Positions 1 to 11,111 of a stretch of 64,000 nt of DNA are shown here, piece by piece (position 1 is the stretch's first letter; every line of letters begins with the position of its first letter). The stretch covers positions 232,251,803 to 232,315,802 of the forward strand of contig OV884059.1 of assembly GCA_930367215.1 (NCBI GenBank), given 5' to 3'. Made by a program: the position numbers and the translations under genes. This DNA comes from Pollenia angustigena. Its lineage: Eukaryota > Arthropoda > Insecta > Diptera > Polleniidae. The notes under the pieces are model-generated. The model was not told where the DNA came from, searched no databases, and worked only from the letters and a program-made list of their open reading frames with translations.

Positions 1-190
1 AGGGGAAAAGAAACGAGTACACAGATGCATGTACTGTCTTTACGTTTTGCATTTTCATTCGCTGTTTAATTTTGTTATTGTTTTCAATATCAAAAAAGCA
101 CATGTCGTCAACATGACATGAATCATTTGAACGCCAATTCATGCTCAAATAAGAAAAAGAAAGAATCTTGTCAATAAGACATGAGCCGTT
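1..190. mobile_element. Internal part of a hAT element, cut by the window edge
   Basis: This stretch is nearly the same, base for base by eye, as 11510-11705, which lies inside a complete hAT element with an 8-bp target duplication. Shared marks include GAAACGAGTACACAGATGCA and CTTGTCAATAAGACATGAGC. The window therefore opens inside a second copy of that element. No coding region is visible in it. Confidence 0.7.
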
Positions 191-504
191 TGAACTCAGG
201 CTTAAATTGCCAGATCCTATTTTTCAAAATAATTAAGTTAAAGAATTTACTATAGGCTAGGGATGGGCAAATTGAAAAAATATATATCGATATATATCGA
301 ATCGATATTTTTAAAGAGTATCGATATTTATTATTTCAAAAATATCAATATATCGAGCTAAAACTATTATTATTCCAAATATATACATATAGGCACATAT
401 GGGGATTTCTTTCTAAGGGTCTACCATGACCGAAAATTTAAAAGTTATTAAAAGCATATTCTTTACTAATTTTATAACTTCCCCCATACATTCGTTCACT
501 CATA

Positions 505-2715
505 CCTGTTTAGTAATGATTAGTGATCGTAATAATTACTTATTAGATTACTTTTTTTTTAAGGGTAAAGTAATGATTACAATTATGATTTCTTTTGGTT
601 TTACATGATTACTAATTGATTACGATTACAAGTAATCAAAAAATAATCAGAAGTACCGGCGATTACTACAAAATAATCACGAGTGATCAAAATGTAATCC
701 GATTATTTTCAACGATTATTTTTGATTCTTTTTGATTACTTTCAAAAATTGCGTATTCATTCGTACTATTAATTTTTTTTGGAAACAGTTAAATGTTATC
801 ATTATTCAAAAATGTACTGGCGAACACTTTTATCCATATAAAATTTGACCAGTATTTGACTGTAGTTATTTATTACCAAACAAAAAATGTAATCAAATTG
901 ATCGGTATTATATTAAATAACATAATACTTAAGGCTTATAAATCAGCGTAAGTTAAACTCACTTTTTGGCTTAAAATGTTTTTAAACCAGCAAATCTTTA
1001 ATTCAGTAAACATTTAAACCACCGATAAACGCATAAAACAGGGCGTTTAAACTACCAATACAAGCCATATCAATTTGACAACATTTATCGTAGTGCTGCC
1101 ATACTATTATTTTTGCACTACATATAATATATGGGGCACTGATTTACAGCTATTAAGTTTAAACTACATATAAATTTAAGTGTAGTTCACCTAACTAACC
1201 AATTCTTAATACCGACTCTTGTGAAATTGAGCAAAAGGCTACATAAACTAAGTAGGAAACAGGAGCTGCAATAAGTACCCTCTGCTATTTTGAAAATAGA
1301 ACAACGGCTAAGACAAAGGTTTCAACCATATTTCACGTTGCAGCCTGATGCAAATATCGCGATTGCAGGCAGCAACTGTATTAACTCAAAGCATCACAAT
1401 GAAATGGTTTGAAATGAATGAAATGATTAAGCCCTGAATTGCCGGAATTCAAAGATTTATATTTAACCATTTAACTCTTTAGAATGAGTTTGGCTTAAAA
1501 ATATTGTACGAAAGATAAATCTAATAATGCTAAATGTAACAGGTGTCCAAAACGGTATTAACGTAAATGTTCTTCAACAACTTTACTAATATACCACTTC
1601 ACTTGAGTGAGTGAAGAAGATGCTCCAACAACAAAATCCAATGAATAAATATCTTAAACAAGATACTTCGATCGATTCTCTAGAGCAAGTTATTTGCAGA
1701 AACATAGCAGAGGATGGAATGTCCGTGAAAAGTTTCAAAAAATCTAAAGTTATATTGCCTCTAAGTGCCCGAAAGTGAAGCAATAATTTGGAGCTACATT
1801 GACAAGTTTTATTGATAAAAAAACTTTATTTACTTAAATACTAATTTTTGCTAATGTTATCGAAACAAAATCTCGTAATTTATAAAATTTCTGGATTTAG
1901 AATTGTTCGATTAATCGATTATTTTTAAAACTTTATTCTTTTAATCTAATTAGTTAAAAATGCCAAATATCGATTTATCGTTTAATCGAACAAAAATAAA
2001 ACCCGATTAGTTGAGCACCCTAAACCTGACCGACGATCCGCTTTAAAGCATCAATTCTTCAGCTATCTAAACGATAATTCAAGCGCTGACGAGAACTAGC
2101 AAAAATATTTGCTGCTTGAGAGGCAAACCAAAAATATTGTTGATTAGACTCACTTCAGGACTCAAATTGAAGAAAAACTACATGCTGGTCGACGGGGCAT
2201 ATCTTTCTCGACAATACGGCATTAAAATCTCAATTTACTTAAAAAGTGGATTTAGCAGGTTTAGACTCTAAGCCGACGATTTGTTAATAAAAATTTTTTA
2301 TTTGTTTTTTTTTATTACCAAAATTTTTTATAAAATTATTGTTTTTTCCTTTTTTTTTTCTTTAATCTATAAGTTTACAACTTATTATTTATTTAGCTAT
2401 TTTTATTGATTATGAAAACTTTACACAGGTTATCAACTGTTTCGAAAATATTTTAGTGCAAATGAATACACAATTGTTGAAATAATCAAAAAGAATTAAA
2501 AATAATCGTTTAAAGTAATCGGACTACTTTTTGATTACTTTTGATTCTTTTTGATTATTTTGTAGTAATCGCCGGTACTTCTGATTATTTTTCGATTACT
2601 TTTAATCATAATCAATTAGTAATCAGAAATTTTTTCTTGTAGAGTAATGTAATCATTACGATTCTTTTTGAAAAGTAATCTAATTGATTTCTAATCGTAA
2701 TCGATATTTAACAGG
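505..2715. mobile_element. Nested element with long GTAATC-rich inverted ends
   Basis: About 230 bases at each end are inverted copies of one another. Both start CCTGTT, carry many spaced GTAATC/GATTAC words and share AGAAGTACCGGCGATTACTA. The element lies inside the TATCGATA-type element. No protein was recognised; the interior includes a segment shared with 20540-20930. Confidence 0.6.
940..1200 (+). repeat. Dispersed repeat, copy 1 (partner at 20540-20930)
   Basis: Shares several blocks with 20540-20930 in the same orientation, including TTTATCGTAGTGCTGCCA and the preceding words AAGTTA and CAGCAAATCT. This copy lacks the 142-bp palindrome present in the other copy, so it approximates the uninterrupted site. 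Confidence 0.6.
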
Positions 2716-3431
2716 CATGCTTTCACTAAGACGAGCAAACAGACTTCAAAGTTGTACAAACGTAATTTCTTATTTGTGAGAATGATTTATTGTATGATTT
2801 CCTTAATATTATCTTCCTTAAAAGAGGTGATATTTGATCATTTATTTATTTTGTTTAAATCATTATTCAGTTAAATTATTATGGAAAAATTTCAAGTTCG
2901 AAATGTCACGTATCGACACAGATTTTGGCTTAAAAAATACAGAAGATTTTGGAATCAAACCAAAGACATTTTAATATTACATTGCTGCGTGAAAATCTGA
3001 AAGTAGTTTGACTAAAAAATTGTGGCAGGTTTCGCTGAATTACGCCTTTTCATATATGACCACAAAAACTACTTCTATTTTTTCACGTTCGAGCCGTTAC
3101 TCTTTACTACTTTAGCATAGATAACAGTGCTTCTTAGTGCTATAATTTAAGGGTTAAAAGAACGTAAAAATATTTGTTGTTTAAAATGTTATTGCATTTT
3201 TGATGCGTACGACTGTCACGTTTAACACTATGGAATTACCCATACATATATTGTTCCAAAACAGCATAAAATAAATCTTTTCAAGTTCGTTTGACTTTAC
3301 CACAGACATAAGACTTTACTGTTTTAATTAGAAATCTGCAATGTGAAATGACAATCATTTTAGTTCTTCATATTAGTTTAAAAAAACATATGATGCTTAC
3401 AGTGATGCCAGTTCTTAAAAAAACATAATCA

Positions 3432-3671
3432 GCCATGTCACAGAGTACAATTCCGTTCGGAAACGGAATTCATTCCTTATTTTGGTGCTTCAGAAAATGA
3501 CGAAAAAATGTTTCGGAATGAAACCATTTTTGTTTTCATGAACTGTATGGGAGTTGTATGCATCTGAAAGGCCATAAAACTATCAAAATACACTTTCCAT
3601 CAACAAACAAATATGTTTTCTTCAATTCCGAACGGAATCATTCCGAACGGAATTGTACTCTGTGACATGGC
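3432..3671. mobile_element. MITE with GCCATGTCACAGAG ends
   Basis: Near-perfect inverted ends of about 28 bases: GCCATGTCACAGAGTACAAT at the left and the same sequence on the minus strand at the right, followed by repeated CCGTTCGGAA / TTCCGAACGG words. The 240-bp length and lack of coding fit a MITE. It lies inside the 258-3823 element. Confidence 0.75.
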
Positions 3672-3823
3672 CCATTGTTTGAAAAACGGCTAAAATTTTG
3701 AGTTTTTAATGAAGACTGATTTTATAAAATATCGAATTCGATAGTCGTATATCAATATCGATACACCGATATTTCAAATATCGGCGATATATTTGATATA
3801 TCGATATATTTTGCCCATTCCTA

Positions 3824-4342
3824 CAATAGACACTATCCAGTTATGAGATACAAAGAATGCTGACGAAGGCCGTAGAGGGACAGAAAATGCATTACATTCT
3901 GCTGTTATCTAACAGTTGGATACATTTTCTGTACAATTTACTTCATTGCTAACCAAAGGATAGCTAAAATAAGCTTCGTAATAGAAATATACAAACAAAA
4001 AATTCTGATAGTGCATGGAAAAATGTAAAGTATGAAGGCTTTATGGATTGTAATATGACTTAGAATCCACATTCGAATTAATATGAAAATTTATAATTTT
4101 TTAATCTAATTATTTAAATTTAAAATATATAATCATCTATCTATTTAAATTTAAATTTTTTTTTGTTTCATTAAAACTTTAATTTTTAATCTTTTTATTT
4201 AAATTTTTAATTTTTGAGCTTTAAATTTTTATTTTTAATATTTTCATTTAAATTAAAATTCTTTCCAATTTATTTATTAAAGTTTTAATTAATTATTTTA
4301 ATTTAAATGTTTAGTCTTTTAAATAAATTCATATCGATACCT
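3824..4342. other. A/T-rich spacer
   Basis: Mostly short runs of TTTAAATT-like sequence. No gene, hairpin or recognised element seen. Confidence 0.6.
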
Positions 4343-4925
4343 TCCCGTAAGAATGTATTAAGCGACATTTCTAAAATTGTGTAGGAAACGAAAAAAACGT
4401 TTCATTTATGGTGTTTTCTTTTCTACAAAAAAATGTGACATTTTATTTAAAAAAAATGCAATTTGGTGTCTGTTTCTTAAAAATTTTACTCCCGAAAAGG
4501 GTGAGTTTTTTAGAATAAAGCAAGCCACCCTTTACGGCAGCAAAATGTTTAAGAAACATACACCAAATTGCACTTTTTTTAAAATAAAATGTCACATTTT
4601 TTGTAGAAAAGAAAACACCATTAGTTATTTATTTTTCGGATTTTATTGAAAGAAACATATTTGGAAAGCGATTTTCAGAATACAAAACATATTTAAAAAT
4701 GTAGCTTAGCGTAGTTTCTTTGGCGGATAATACAAATTACAGGGTGCCACATTATTCCAGTGAGAAAACTTGACGGTTGATACAATTTTATTTTCACCCT
4801 AGTTTCCTTTGCATCCATGATAGGGCAGCGAAATCCAGGCCAAAATGTGGCGCTTAATTTCTAGTATAGTTCCACATCAAAAAGTCATTTTCGAAAAAAG
4901 TGTCGCTTAATACATTCTTACGGGA
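4343..4925. mobile_element. MITE with TCCCGTAAGAATG ends
   Basis: Inverted ends TCCCGTAAGAATGTATTAAG match exactly for at least 24 bases at the two sides. A second hairpin element is nested inside. No clear target duplication was found. Confidence 0.75.
4408..4621. mobile_element. Nested hairpin MITE with ATGGTGTTTTCTTTTCT ends
   Basis: Ends are ATGGTGTTTTCTTTTCT and its inverse, and the arms stay complementary for roughly 100 bases, so the element is almost one hairpin. A longer relative with the same ends spans 40671-41655. The small open frame across it comes from the hairpin and is not a gene. Confidence 0.7.
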
Positions 4926-5577
4926 AAGTATGGATATTTTAATTGTTTATTTTAAATTTAAAAATTTTAATTTTTTATTTATTCATCAAAATTTAAATTT
5001 TTTATTTTAATTGTTTTTAATTTTTTCATTAAAATTAAAATTTTAATTAATTGACTTAAATTTTTAAATTTATTTATAAAAATTTTAATTTTTCTTATCT
5101 TTTATTATAAAAGTAAAAGTTTTAATTGTTTATTTAATCTATTTATATAAATTTAAATATTTAATTTATTTATTTAAATTTATTCACTCAAATTTAAACT
5201 TTAATTTATTTATTTATTATTTTGTGGCTCTTAGTTAGTTTATTAAGTTAGACTTATGGAATCTTGTTATTGGATTATAATTTTATGTTGTTAAGTATTC
5301 AAGAGATCAATGTCCTATTTGTAATTTTAAGTTGTTGTTTATTTAAGCGATTATTTGTTTATAAAAGTACGTATTTAGTTGGTTTAGAATATTTATTTTT
5401 TTATTTATAGGCTTAGCTTTGTTTACTTATTTTAGTATATTTTGGTTAGTTTTGATTATTTATTTAGCTATTTTTTTTTTTTTTTTTGGTTATATATTTA
5501 TAAGATTATTTAGTCATTCAATTATTTATTTCGAATTTTAAATATTAAATTAAATTTTCAAATCGTTACCTGTTAAT
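4926..5577. other. A/T-rich low-complexity stretch
   Basis: Built of TTTAAATT, TTATTTATTTA and T-runs. Nothing coding and no clear element. Confidence 0.7.
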
Positions 5578-5733
5578 CAAGGCGAATATATTACAGGTGG
5601 TCTTAAAAGCCCTGCTGATAACTTATTTTTTTTTAGCTAAAATCACTGTTGGATGTCAAAATTTTGACATCCAACAGTGATTTTTGCTTATATCAGCAGG
5701 GCTTTTAAGACCACCTGTAATAAATTCGCCTTG
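5578..5733. mobile_element. Palindromic CAAGGCGAAT element (rearranged copy)
   Basis: Nearly a perfect hairpin: CAAGGCGAATATATTACAGG at the left, TGTAATAAATTCGCCTTG at the right, and the centre TCAAAATTTTGA as dyad axis. The right-hand neighbour AGATCTTC is the inverse of the target duplication of the related copy at 6225-6449. The left flank does not match. It therefore looks like one end of that element turned into a palindrome by an inverted duplication rather than a fresh insertion. Confidence 0.65.
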
Positions 5734-5945
5734 AGATCTTCATATCAGTTTAAAAAAAACATATGAGCATGCAGTGATGCCAATTCTTAAAAAAATATAT
5801 TGTTTGAAAAACGGCTAAAATTTTTAGTTTTTAATGAAGATGGACTTTAAAAAATATCACATTCGATAGTCATTTTTCAATATCGATATATCAATACATC
5901 GATTATTTTTTTTTAAATATCGATATTTTGATATATCTGATTAAT
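5734..5945 (-). mobile_element. Partial TATCGATA-type element, inverted
   Basis: Matches the inverse of about 6003-6224, with shared words TCATATCAGTTTAAA and CAGTGATGCCAATTCTTAAA, then a TATCGATATATCAATAC-type end. It points toward the element at 5979-7132, so the two copies lie head to head. Confidence 0.6.
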
Positions 5946-6224
5946 TAAGTTTAGGCTAAACGAATGAGATTCCTGTATTACAGGAATGGGCAAAGAATAT
6001 CGATATATCAAAATATCTTTATTTAAAAAAAAATAATCGATATATATCGCCGATATTTAAAATATCGATATATCGATATTAAAATACGACTATTGAATTC
6101 GATATTTTTTAAAGTCAATCTTCATTAAAAACTCAAAATTTTAGCCGTTTTCCCAACAATATGTCTTTTTAAGAATTGGCATCACTAATGCAGCATATGT
6201 TTTTTTAAACTGATATGAAGATCT

Positions 6225-6449
6225 CAATGCGAATTTATTACAGGTGGTCTTAGAAGCCCTGCTGATATAAGCAAAAATCACTGTTGGATGTCAAAATTTT
6301 GTTTATTCTCTTTTATTATCTTTGTTTCTGTTTTGTTTTATTTCTGTTTTTGACATTGTACAATGATTTTACAAAAACAAATTGCTTGTGGTTTTTCTAC
6401 GAGTTGTACTTGTTGTAGTACCGAGATTACCTGGGATGAATTCGCCTTG
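6225..6449. mobile_element. CAAGGCGAATT-group MITE with 8-bp duplication GAAGATCT
   Basis: The left end is CAATGCGAATTTATTACAGG and the right end ATGAATTCGCCTTG. GAAGATCT flanks both sides exactly. The uninterrupted site is visible in the paralogous element near 3352-3375, which reads straight through in the opposite orientation. The interior is shared with 14784-15008 in reverse. An 8-bp duplication fits hAT- or P-type transposition. Confidence 0.8.
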
Positions 6450-6759
6450 GAAGATCTTAAATGATTGGCATTCACAAGAAGAAGAATCAAGACAAAAGCG
6501 GGGTTTTCACATTGCAGATTTCTAATTATAACAGAAAAGTCAAACAAACTTGAAAATATTTATTTTATGCGGGTTTAGAACAATATATGTACCTATATAT
6601 TTATTTGGAATAAAAATAAGATTTGTGCATATATATACATATGCACTTTATAAAATTTTTTAATTTAGTAATAGTTTCTGCAAAATACGTTCGATATGTC
6701 GATATTTTTGATATAATAAATATCGATACTCTTAAAAAATATCGATTCAATATATCGAT

Positions 6760-7107
6760 TAGGGATGCCAAACGGGAAATCCCGAAATCCCAGGATTTTT
6801 CGGGATTGATAAATCCCGAATCCCGGGATTTATTTTTATTAATCCCGGGATTTTTAATATATCAACTTTTGTGTACAAAAATTTTCGTTTTTATTGAATT
6901 TTTATAATTTATAAAAAAAAAATTATTAAAAATTATATTTCAGTTGTATTTCTTATTTTTATAATTCTTATTTTTCTTTTTTAAAGATATATGTTATATA
7001 TATAATACCTTTTGAAAATTCATAAATAAATAAAAAAAGTGTTGTTTATTTAAAAAAAAATCCCGAATCCCGGGATTTTCTAAAATCAAATCCGATTAGC
7101 TTCCCTA
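6760..7107. mobile_element. hAT-like MITE rich in CCCGGGATT, duplication ATATCGAT
   Basis: The ends are TAGGGATGCC and GCTTCCCTA, with exact 8-bp ATATCGAT on both sides inside the host element. Words such as AATCCCGGGATTT recur several times near both ends, as subterminal transposase-binding repeats do in hAT elements. Related CCCGGGATCCCGGG words occur at 12710-12780. Confidence 0.75.
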
Positions 7108-7132
7108 ATATCGATATATTTTTTTAATTTGT

Positions 7133-7435
7133 CCATTCCTATTCCTGTTGAAATCGAGTCAATGCTTAAACCATACACGAAAACTACGAATTGCCTATCA
7201 ATCAAAAAAAAAACATTTCAACCTTATATCATTGTTCGTCACATAAAAAAAAATACAAATCGAGTAATTATCCGCCCTACCAATCATTTAAATTACTTAT
7301 CAATTTACAAGGTTGACTATCAATTTCTAAGTTTCTCATTTGCCACGTGAATGACTCTACTAAATTGTTCATTAATTTGCCAACTTGACAATCAATTTAC
7401 TAAGTTTTTCATTTGCCACATGAATGACTCTACAG
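7133..7435. other. Spacer with repeated CAATTTGCCAAC/TGACTCTAC words
   Basis: Contains a loose tandem duplication (TTTGCCAC..GAATGACTCTAC occurs twice, around 7340 and 7420). No gene seen. Confidence 0.4.
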
Positions 7436-7790
7436 GTAGAAGTACATAACACGCGTTAGTGCGCGCGCGCTCTGTAGACTTCTGTCAAAAAAAGAAAGCT
7501 GGTTAACTTTGAACTTTTTAACGCGTTGTGTATTTTTGACAAGTAATCAGCTGACAATAAAAAAGAATAATTTAACAAATTTGTGAATAATGAAAGAAAA
7601 ACTTATTGGAGAGGTTTAAAAACATAAAATATGTATATCTAAATAGATCAAATTCAATAAAATAAAAGAACAGCTGACAGGAATGGCTTTTGTAACGCTC
7701 GTTATGTATCTTGCGATTTTTCATGCGCTTAAGTTTTTAAACGCACGACAAACGTCGACGAATTAACGCTTGCTATGTAATTCAACCTTA
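7436..7790. mobile_element. MITE of the ACGCGTTA group
   Basis: The left end AGTACATAACACGCGTTA and the right end (minus strand) ATTACATAGCAAGCGTTA are inverted matches. It shares TTTTTCATGCGCTTA and GACGCACGA-type words with 39420-39500. The end motif is also like that of 19182-19506. Confidence 0.55.
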
Positions 7791-8892
7791 CTAAATGGTT
7801 CATCAATTTGCCAACTAGAAAATCAATTTTCTAAGTCGCTCATGCATTTATTAAATTGAATGGATGGATCGATCACGTGTCACCGACGCCAAAATTTGAA
7901 TCCACTTGTTATACTCCCTGTTAATATAATAATACGCTTAAGTAATTAATCAATTGACCAAATAATCCACTGAAAGGTTCACCCATTTGTTAATAAGCTT
8001 GTTGTATTCAAAAATTGTCTGCTAATTTACAACGTTTAAAAAATGAAACATAACATAAAATTCAAAAATATCACTAAGCACATCTCTACCACAAGGTATT
8101 CCCTTGTTAACAGTAAATAATGCCTCCGTTTTAAATTTTATATGATTTTTAATTACTTATTACTCAGCTCATTACCCTGTAAATTTTAAATAATGTCGTA
8201 ATTTTAATTTATATCTGCATTTTTCTTTTTTAATTACTTGTTCCATTGTTTATCTAAAATGGTGTAACAACAAATTTACATCGCGTTTAAAAATGTGTTA
8301 AATACTTTCGTCACACTGTTTTAATTTTATTTAAAATAACAAAAAATATTATTTTTCCAAATAATTTAATTAATTACATCCATATGTATATTCACATTAC
8401 ATATTTAAATTTATAAAAGTACATAACTTTTTAAATGAAAAAAGGGAGAAATATATTGTAAAATGCAATCAGTGAAGTAATTTAAAATTCTCTCAAATAA
8501 GGTTTGAAATTATAAAATTGAAATAATGGCATGCCGATGGCTATAACATGCACGTAATAGTTGTAATTACATGACAAAAAAAAAAAAAATAAAAAAATTA
8601 ATAATAAATAATAAACTACTAATATTACATTATTAAATTTAACACACAAGACTAAAATGAAAAGATAATCTTTTTTTTTAAAGAATTTATAGGAAAAAAA
8701 TTTATTTAGTTTTTATAATATATATTTTCTTAAAAAAAGTTGATTTATCTAATTAATTTTTCAAATTACTTACCCTGCAAGAAAATTTTAATTTCTGAAA
8801 AACCTTTTTGTGCTGTCATTTCTTTAAGGTTGTAAAAATAAGAAGTAAATCTGTAATGTTGTTTTGATTAGTAACGGTTTACACTGCAATTA
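7791..8892. other. A/T-rich spacer
   Basis: No gene recognised. TACCCTGCAA occurs at 8771 and again at the edge of the next repeat. Confidence 0.5.
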
Positions 8893-9084
8893 CCCTGCAA
8901 ATAAAATTGGACCACCTGATCCATTTTGATAAGATGGACTACTCCATGGACTGGTCCGATGTAATGCAAGCATGGACCATGTCATTGTTAAAAAGTGTTT
9001 GTAGTGAGACGACATGTCTTCGTTTTTTAACGACATGCTTTCGTTTTTAAACGACTTCAAAACTAGTCCTCTTGTGTATACCAC
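8893..9084 (+). repeat. Dispersed repeat with TACCCTGCAA edge, copy 1
   Basis: About 190 bases match 16925-17121 on the opposite strand almost throughout, including GGACTGGTCCGATGTAATGC on the plus strand here. The two inverted copies are 8 kb apart and enclose the only host gene. The open frame across it follows from the repeat and has no recognised relatives. Confidence 0.75.
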
Positions 9085-9734
9085 AAGGTGGGTTATATGG
9101 TCCACCCCTAGGACATCGTAATGTTAAATAGACCATGTTTTTTCCATACGTTTGTGTTACTTTTGGACTTCTTTTTACACGCGTGTTTGGACTGGTCCTA
9201 TTATTTGCACGGTACACGTTCCAGTTTTACTTGATAGATAGTTTTTTAAATATCGTCGCCTAAAATGCAAAATAACGTAACAACACTTTTTATAAGTTTA
9301 CAGGAGAAGCAAACAACTTTACAAAATCAATAACAACAATGTGTACTTGCCATTTGAATTTCTTTAATATAGTCGCCATTTTTGATCGCAAGTATTAAAA
9401 TTTTTTTGTGAACATGAAGTTTAATAAAACGAATAAAAATCAATCCAACAGTCAATTTCGAATTTTTTGATGATACGTTGCTTAGCATTTTAGTTGACGA
9501 TATAAATACTGCTTGTCATAATTTACAAAATTTAAACCTGTGACGTAGTCTGAACGAATTTTGTAAGCACTTTACTTCCAAGATGTCATCAAGAAAACGA
9601 TTTATAAAGACTTAAGGAAATTTTCTCATAAAAATTGCAATCAGCTGTTGTCCTGACTGCATATTAAAACAGACAATTGGAAAGATAATAAGAAAAGCAA
9701 GTTCGCATCAAATTTTAAAGGTACAAAAGTATTA
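9085..9734. other. Spacer with a relic shared with 28010-28060
   Basis: Around 9515-9615 the sequence is similar to the inverse of 28010-28060 (words TTACTTCCAAGATGTCA and GACGTAGTC). No gene seen elsewhere in the stretch. Confidence 0.4.
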
Positions 9735-9899
9735 CCCTACGTTTCCACATGCAAGTAATTACTTGCAAGTAGTGTATATGTATTATCAACAAAAAATCGA
9801 GGAAACAGCCAATTGGCTGAAAGTACAAAAATTGTGTGAATGTTAGTGAAAAAGTGTATTGAGTTTTTCGAACTTGCACTTGCATGTAGAAACGGGGGG
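9735..9899. mobile_element. Harbinger-like MITE with TTA duplication
   Basis: The left end CCCTACGTTTCCACATGCAA and the right end (minus strand) CCCCCCGTTTCTACATGCAA are inverted matches of about 23 bases, and TTA flanks both sides. A 3-bp TTA/TWA duplication is the PIF/Harbinger hallmark; assignment is by that alone. Confidence 0.65.
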
Positions 9900-9974
9900 T
9901 TAGTGAACAAATGTCAGTGTATTGAAACTTAAAACAAAATTCGAAGCAAAATTTGGTCGTGTAACCCCCAAGTT

Positions 9975-10125
9975 AATGATGGTTCACACTCTTTAAGCTT
10001 AAACCGTCAAGTCTTGAGTTTTTATAAGAGAGAGGAAAAGAAATGGCATTCTCTTTTCCCTTCTTTTTTTTCTAAAAGCTCAAGACTTGACATCTAAAAC
10101 TTGAAGAATGTGAATGAATCAGCAC
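9975..10125. mobile_element. Decayed palindromic MITE, relative of 20620-20761
   Basis: Shares GTCAAGTCTTGAGTTTTTA and the inverse CTCAAGACTTGAC with the much cleaner palindrome at 20620-20761, including the central AAAAGAAATGGCATTCTCTT-like loop. The ends have diverged. Confidence 0.65.
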
Positions 10126-10189
10126 TTACTGGGGAAAAACGAATCATTAGGCCAAATTCACAATGACATCAACATTTTCACGGGGGGTG

Positions 10190-10680
10190 CTTTAAAACCA
10201 TGGTAGATAAGGCCATGATGGCATTATTGCTCAATTGAATTGGAGATAAAGCCATAACGGCCTTATTGCCCAATCAATGAGAGGTAAGGTCATATTTAAC
10301 TATTTTTTTTTCGCAAATGAGAGATAAAGCCATATTTTTTCAGAAAATTGTTATGCATGGTGTAAACATTCTGTAAAAGGGAAATCCGTAGTTATCATTG
10401 AAAAACATTTTTTTATTCTTGTGTCGCACGCAGGAAAACTTTATTCAGCAAAGCCACCTACCGCGTCCTACTGGAGGAAAAAAACCCCTAATCACGCAGA
10501 AAAACTTTAGTATGCGAAGCCAGATTTCAATACTTAACTTTAGTGTCTCCGGAACTGAAATGAGAGATAAAGCCATTTTCTAATATTGCTAATGTGAGCT
10601 AAGCTCATGATGGCTTTATTTCCCATTCAAATGAAAAAAACCAAAAAAGGCTTTATCTCCCTATTGAATGACTCTTGGTT
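10190..10680. repeat. Cluster of GATAAAGCCAT words in both orientations
   Basis: AGATAAAGCCAT or close variants (AGATAAGGCCAT, AGGTAAGGTCAT) recur at least five times, and the inverse ATGGCTTTAT occurs toward the right. Similar words flank 45900-45940. This looks like the arms of a foldback-type element whose ends are not clear. Confidence 0.45.
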
Positions 10681-11103
10681 TTCAGGCGTCAGCGGCAAGG
10701 TGGGGGTAAGGGAAAAAAAATTTTGTACAGACTTTGTTGTTGTCGGCAAGTAACTTGCCGAGTGTGAAAGGGGTCTTATTATTTTTAAAACATGTTAAAA
10801 TTTTTATTTAAAACCAAAAAAGTTATAACGTCATACACAATTTCATACAAATTGTTGCTGAAGTTGAAGTAGACTCAATTTTTTAAAAAACTTTAGTTCG
10901 ATTTTTGTTCGAAAAATAAAAGGAAAACATATGAAAACTTTGGGAAAAAATAAGAAAGACAAAAAACGAAATTGTTGCTTTCATTGAGAACGAAACTTTT
11001 AAAAAAATAACGACAGCAAGTAGTGATTGTCTCTTTTTACACACATCAAGTCAGCCTGTGCTCAACTTTTTAATATGACGCCAATCGTACAACAAAACTG
11101 TTA
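10681..11103. other. Spacer
   Basis: A/T-rich with no open frame, hairpin or repeat that I recognise, apart from a short GGCAAGTAACTTGCC palindrome near 10745. Confidence 0.4.
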
Positions 11104-11111
11104 GGTACAAG

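Larger units (their letters stand above)
258..3823. mobile_element. hAT-like element with TATCGATA-rich ends
   Basis: The left end reads TAGGGATGGGCAAATT and the right end is its inverted match, TAGGAATGGGCAAAAT on the minus strand. Both run directly into dense ATATATCGATATAT-type sequence. The 8 bases before (CTATAGGC) and after (CAATAGAC) agree at 6 of 8 positions, as an old 8-bp target duplication would. Two other elements are nested inside. No transposase is visible, so this copy is non-autonomous or decayed. Assignment to hAT rests on end type and duplication length only. Confidence 0.6.
5979..7132. mobile_element. TATCGATA-type hAT-like element, copy 2
   Basis: Left end CAGGAATGGGCAAAGAATAT, then a run of ATCGATAT motifs; right end ATTTGTCCATTCCTA, the diverged inverse. 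ATTCCTGT occurs on both sides and may be the target duplication, with a few extra bases at the left. Internal sequence matches 3240-3400. Two MITEs with 8-bp duplications sit inside. Confidence 0.6.

Noticed and set aside
4377..4649. A 90-codon frame
   Set aside because: It runs through the hairpin MITE at 4408-4621; its two halves mirror each other and it has no family.
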